Position numbers and translations under genes: made by a program. Under the pieces are notes generated by a model. It saw only the letters and a list, made by a program, of their open reading frames with translations, did no database searches and had not been told where the DNA came from. Shown here piece after piece: positions 43,818-44,194 of a DNA stretch of 44,194 nucleotides (the first letter of the stretch is position 1; the number at the start of each line of letters is the position of its first letter). The stretch lies in assembly GCA_903844815.1 (NCBI GenBank), contig CAIMVD010000046.1, positions 1 to 44,194 of the forward strand, given 5' to 3'. Origin of the DNA: an uncultured Bacteroidota bacterium (GTDB taxonomy: Bacteria > Bacteroidota > Bacteroidia > Bacteroidales > VadinHA17).

Positions 43818-44194
43818 ATGATGAAAAAAACTTTGCTTATCGGACTTCTTGTTGTTTATTCAGGGTTACTGTCGGGACAACAAAAGCCATTTGAAGTAGA
43901 CCTGAAGGCTGACAGCAAAGTATTAATGACCGATTCCATACAATCTGCCATTGACAGGTGCGCTGCCGCAGGGGGAGGAATTGTCCGGTTTAATGAAGGG
44001 ATTTATCTGACAGGAGGAATTCAGTTGAAAAGCAAAGTTACGCTGCATCTGGAAAAAGGTGTTGTTCTTCAGGGAAGCGATAAATATACTGATTATAAGA
44101 ACGATGCTTTTATCTATGGCCGTGACATTTCTGAAATTGCAATAGAGGGTGAAGGAGCTATTGACGGAGTGGATTGTTACAATCCGAAAGGAGA
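43818..44194 (+). CDS. GH28-like pectinase / pectate-lyase-superfamily protein, 3' end beyond window
   Basis: The first 125 codons of an exported protein (ATG 43818; a second ATG at 43821 is equally possible). The signal peptide runs to about residue 20 (LLSGQ). Then comes the beta-helix opening typical of glycoside hydrolase family 28: IQSAIDRCAAAGGGIVRFNEG, YLTGGIQLKSKVTLHLEKG, then SDKYTDY and IAIEGEGAIDGVD. These strands correspond to the first coils of polygalacturonase-like enzymes. The catalytic aspartates lie beyond the window. It starts 74 bp after the oxidoisomerase-like gene in the same direction, and a pectin backbone hydrolase would match the apiosidase. Confidence 0.8.
   Translation, partial: MMKKTLLIGLLVVYSGLLSGQQKPFEVDLKADSKVLMTDSIQSAIDRCAAAGGGIVRFNEGIYLTGGIQLKSKVTLHLEKGVVLQGSDKYTDYKNDAFIYGRDISEIAIEGEGAIDGVDCYNPKG

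Overview
The window looks like a chromosomal piece of a Bacteroidota genome, probably an environmental, plant-polysaccharide-degrading member (Bacteroidales/Marinilabiliales-like or a relative; this placement is inference). It holds three SusC/SusD pairs, many signal-II lipoproteins with N-terminal lipoboxes, candidate Bacteroidota promoters of the TAnnTTTG type, and large A+T-rich intergenic gaps with imperfect palindromes. I saw no tRNA, rRNA, CRISPR array or transposase.

Layout. (1) 1-7609, minus strand: SusC/SusD pair, strong terminator, then a DUF1080 (3-keto-glycoside hydrolase/lyase-like) protein and a Tat-exported Gfo/Idh/MocA oxidoreductase. This combination suits oxidative cleavage of glycosides outside the cytoplasm. 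(2) 8055-11625: a 1108-residue FG-GAP/ASPIC lipoprotein on the plus strand, ending 1 bp from a 5'-truncated remnant of a GH13-type C-terminal domain on the minus strand. (3) 11654-17335, minus strand: a SusC / SusD-like / small surface-lipoprotein operon, with a large palindrome downstream. (4) 17856-20875: a two-domain esterase (alpha/beta-hydrolase plus SGNH) and an orphan ferredoxin-NADP reductase-like flavoprotein. (5) 21238-33312, minus strand: a third SusC/SusD pair ending in a clear terminator, followed by two more giant FG-GAP/ASPIC lipoproteins. (6) 33678-44194, plus strand: a serine-hydrolase lipoprotein and then a catabolic cluster.

The right-hand cluster is the most coherent part. 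Its order is a D-apionate-lactonase-like protein (apnL), a GntR regulator with a sugar-binding-like C-terminal domain, a DMT-type sugar permease, a GH140 (DUF4038) apiosidase, an xylose-isomerase-like TIM barrel matching 3-oxo-isoapionate decarboxylase (oiaC), a Gfo/Idh dehydrogenase matching D-apiose dehydrogenase (apsD), a Rossmann protein matching D-apionate oxidoisomerase (apnO), and the start of a GH28-like pectinase. Read together they describe release of D-apiose from a pectin (RG-II or apiogalacturonan), uptake, and conversion through apionolactone, apionate and 3-oxo-isoapionate to L-erythrulose. The individual enzyme families are known. The assignments here come from protein recognition and mutual context, not from a database search.

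The main unexplained theme is the set of three about 1100-residue lipoproteins built of two FG-GAP propeller blocks around an ASPIC/UnbV segment, each lying beside a SusC/SusD locus. Several different classes of intergenic palindromic repeat also occur.
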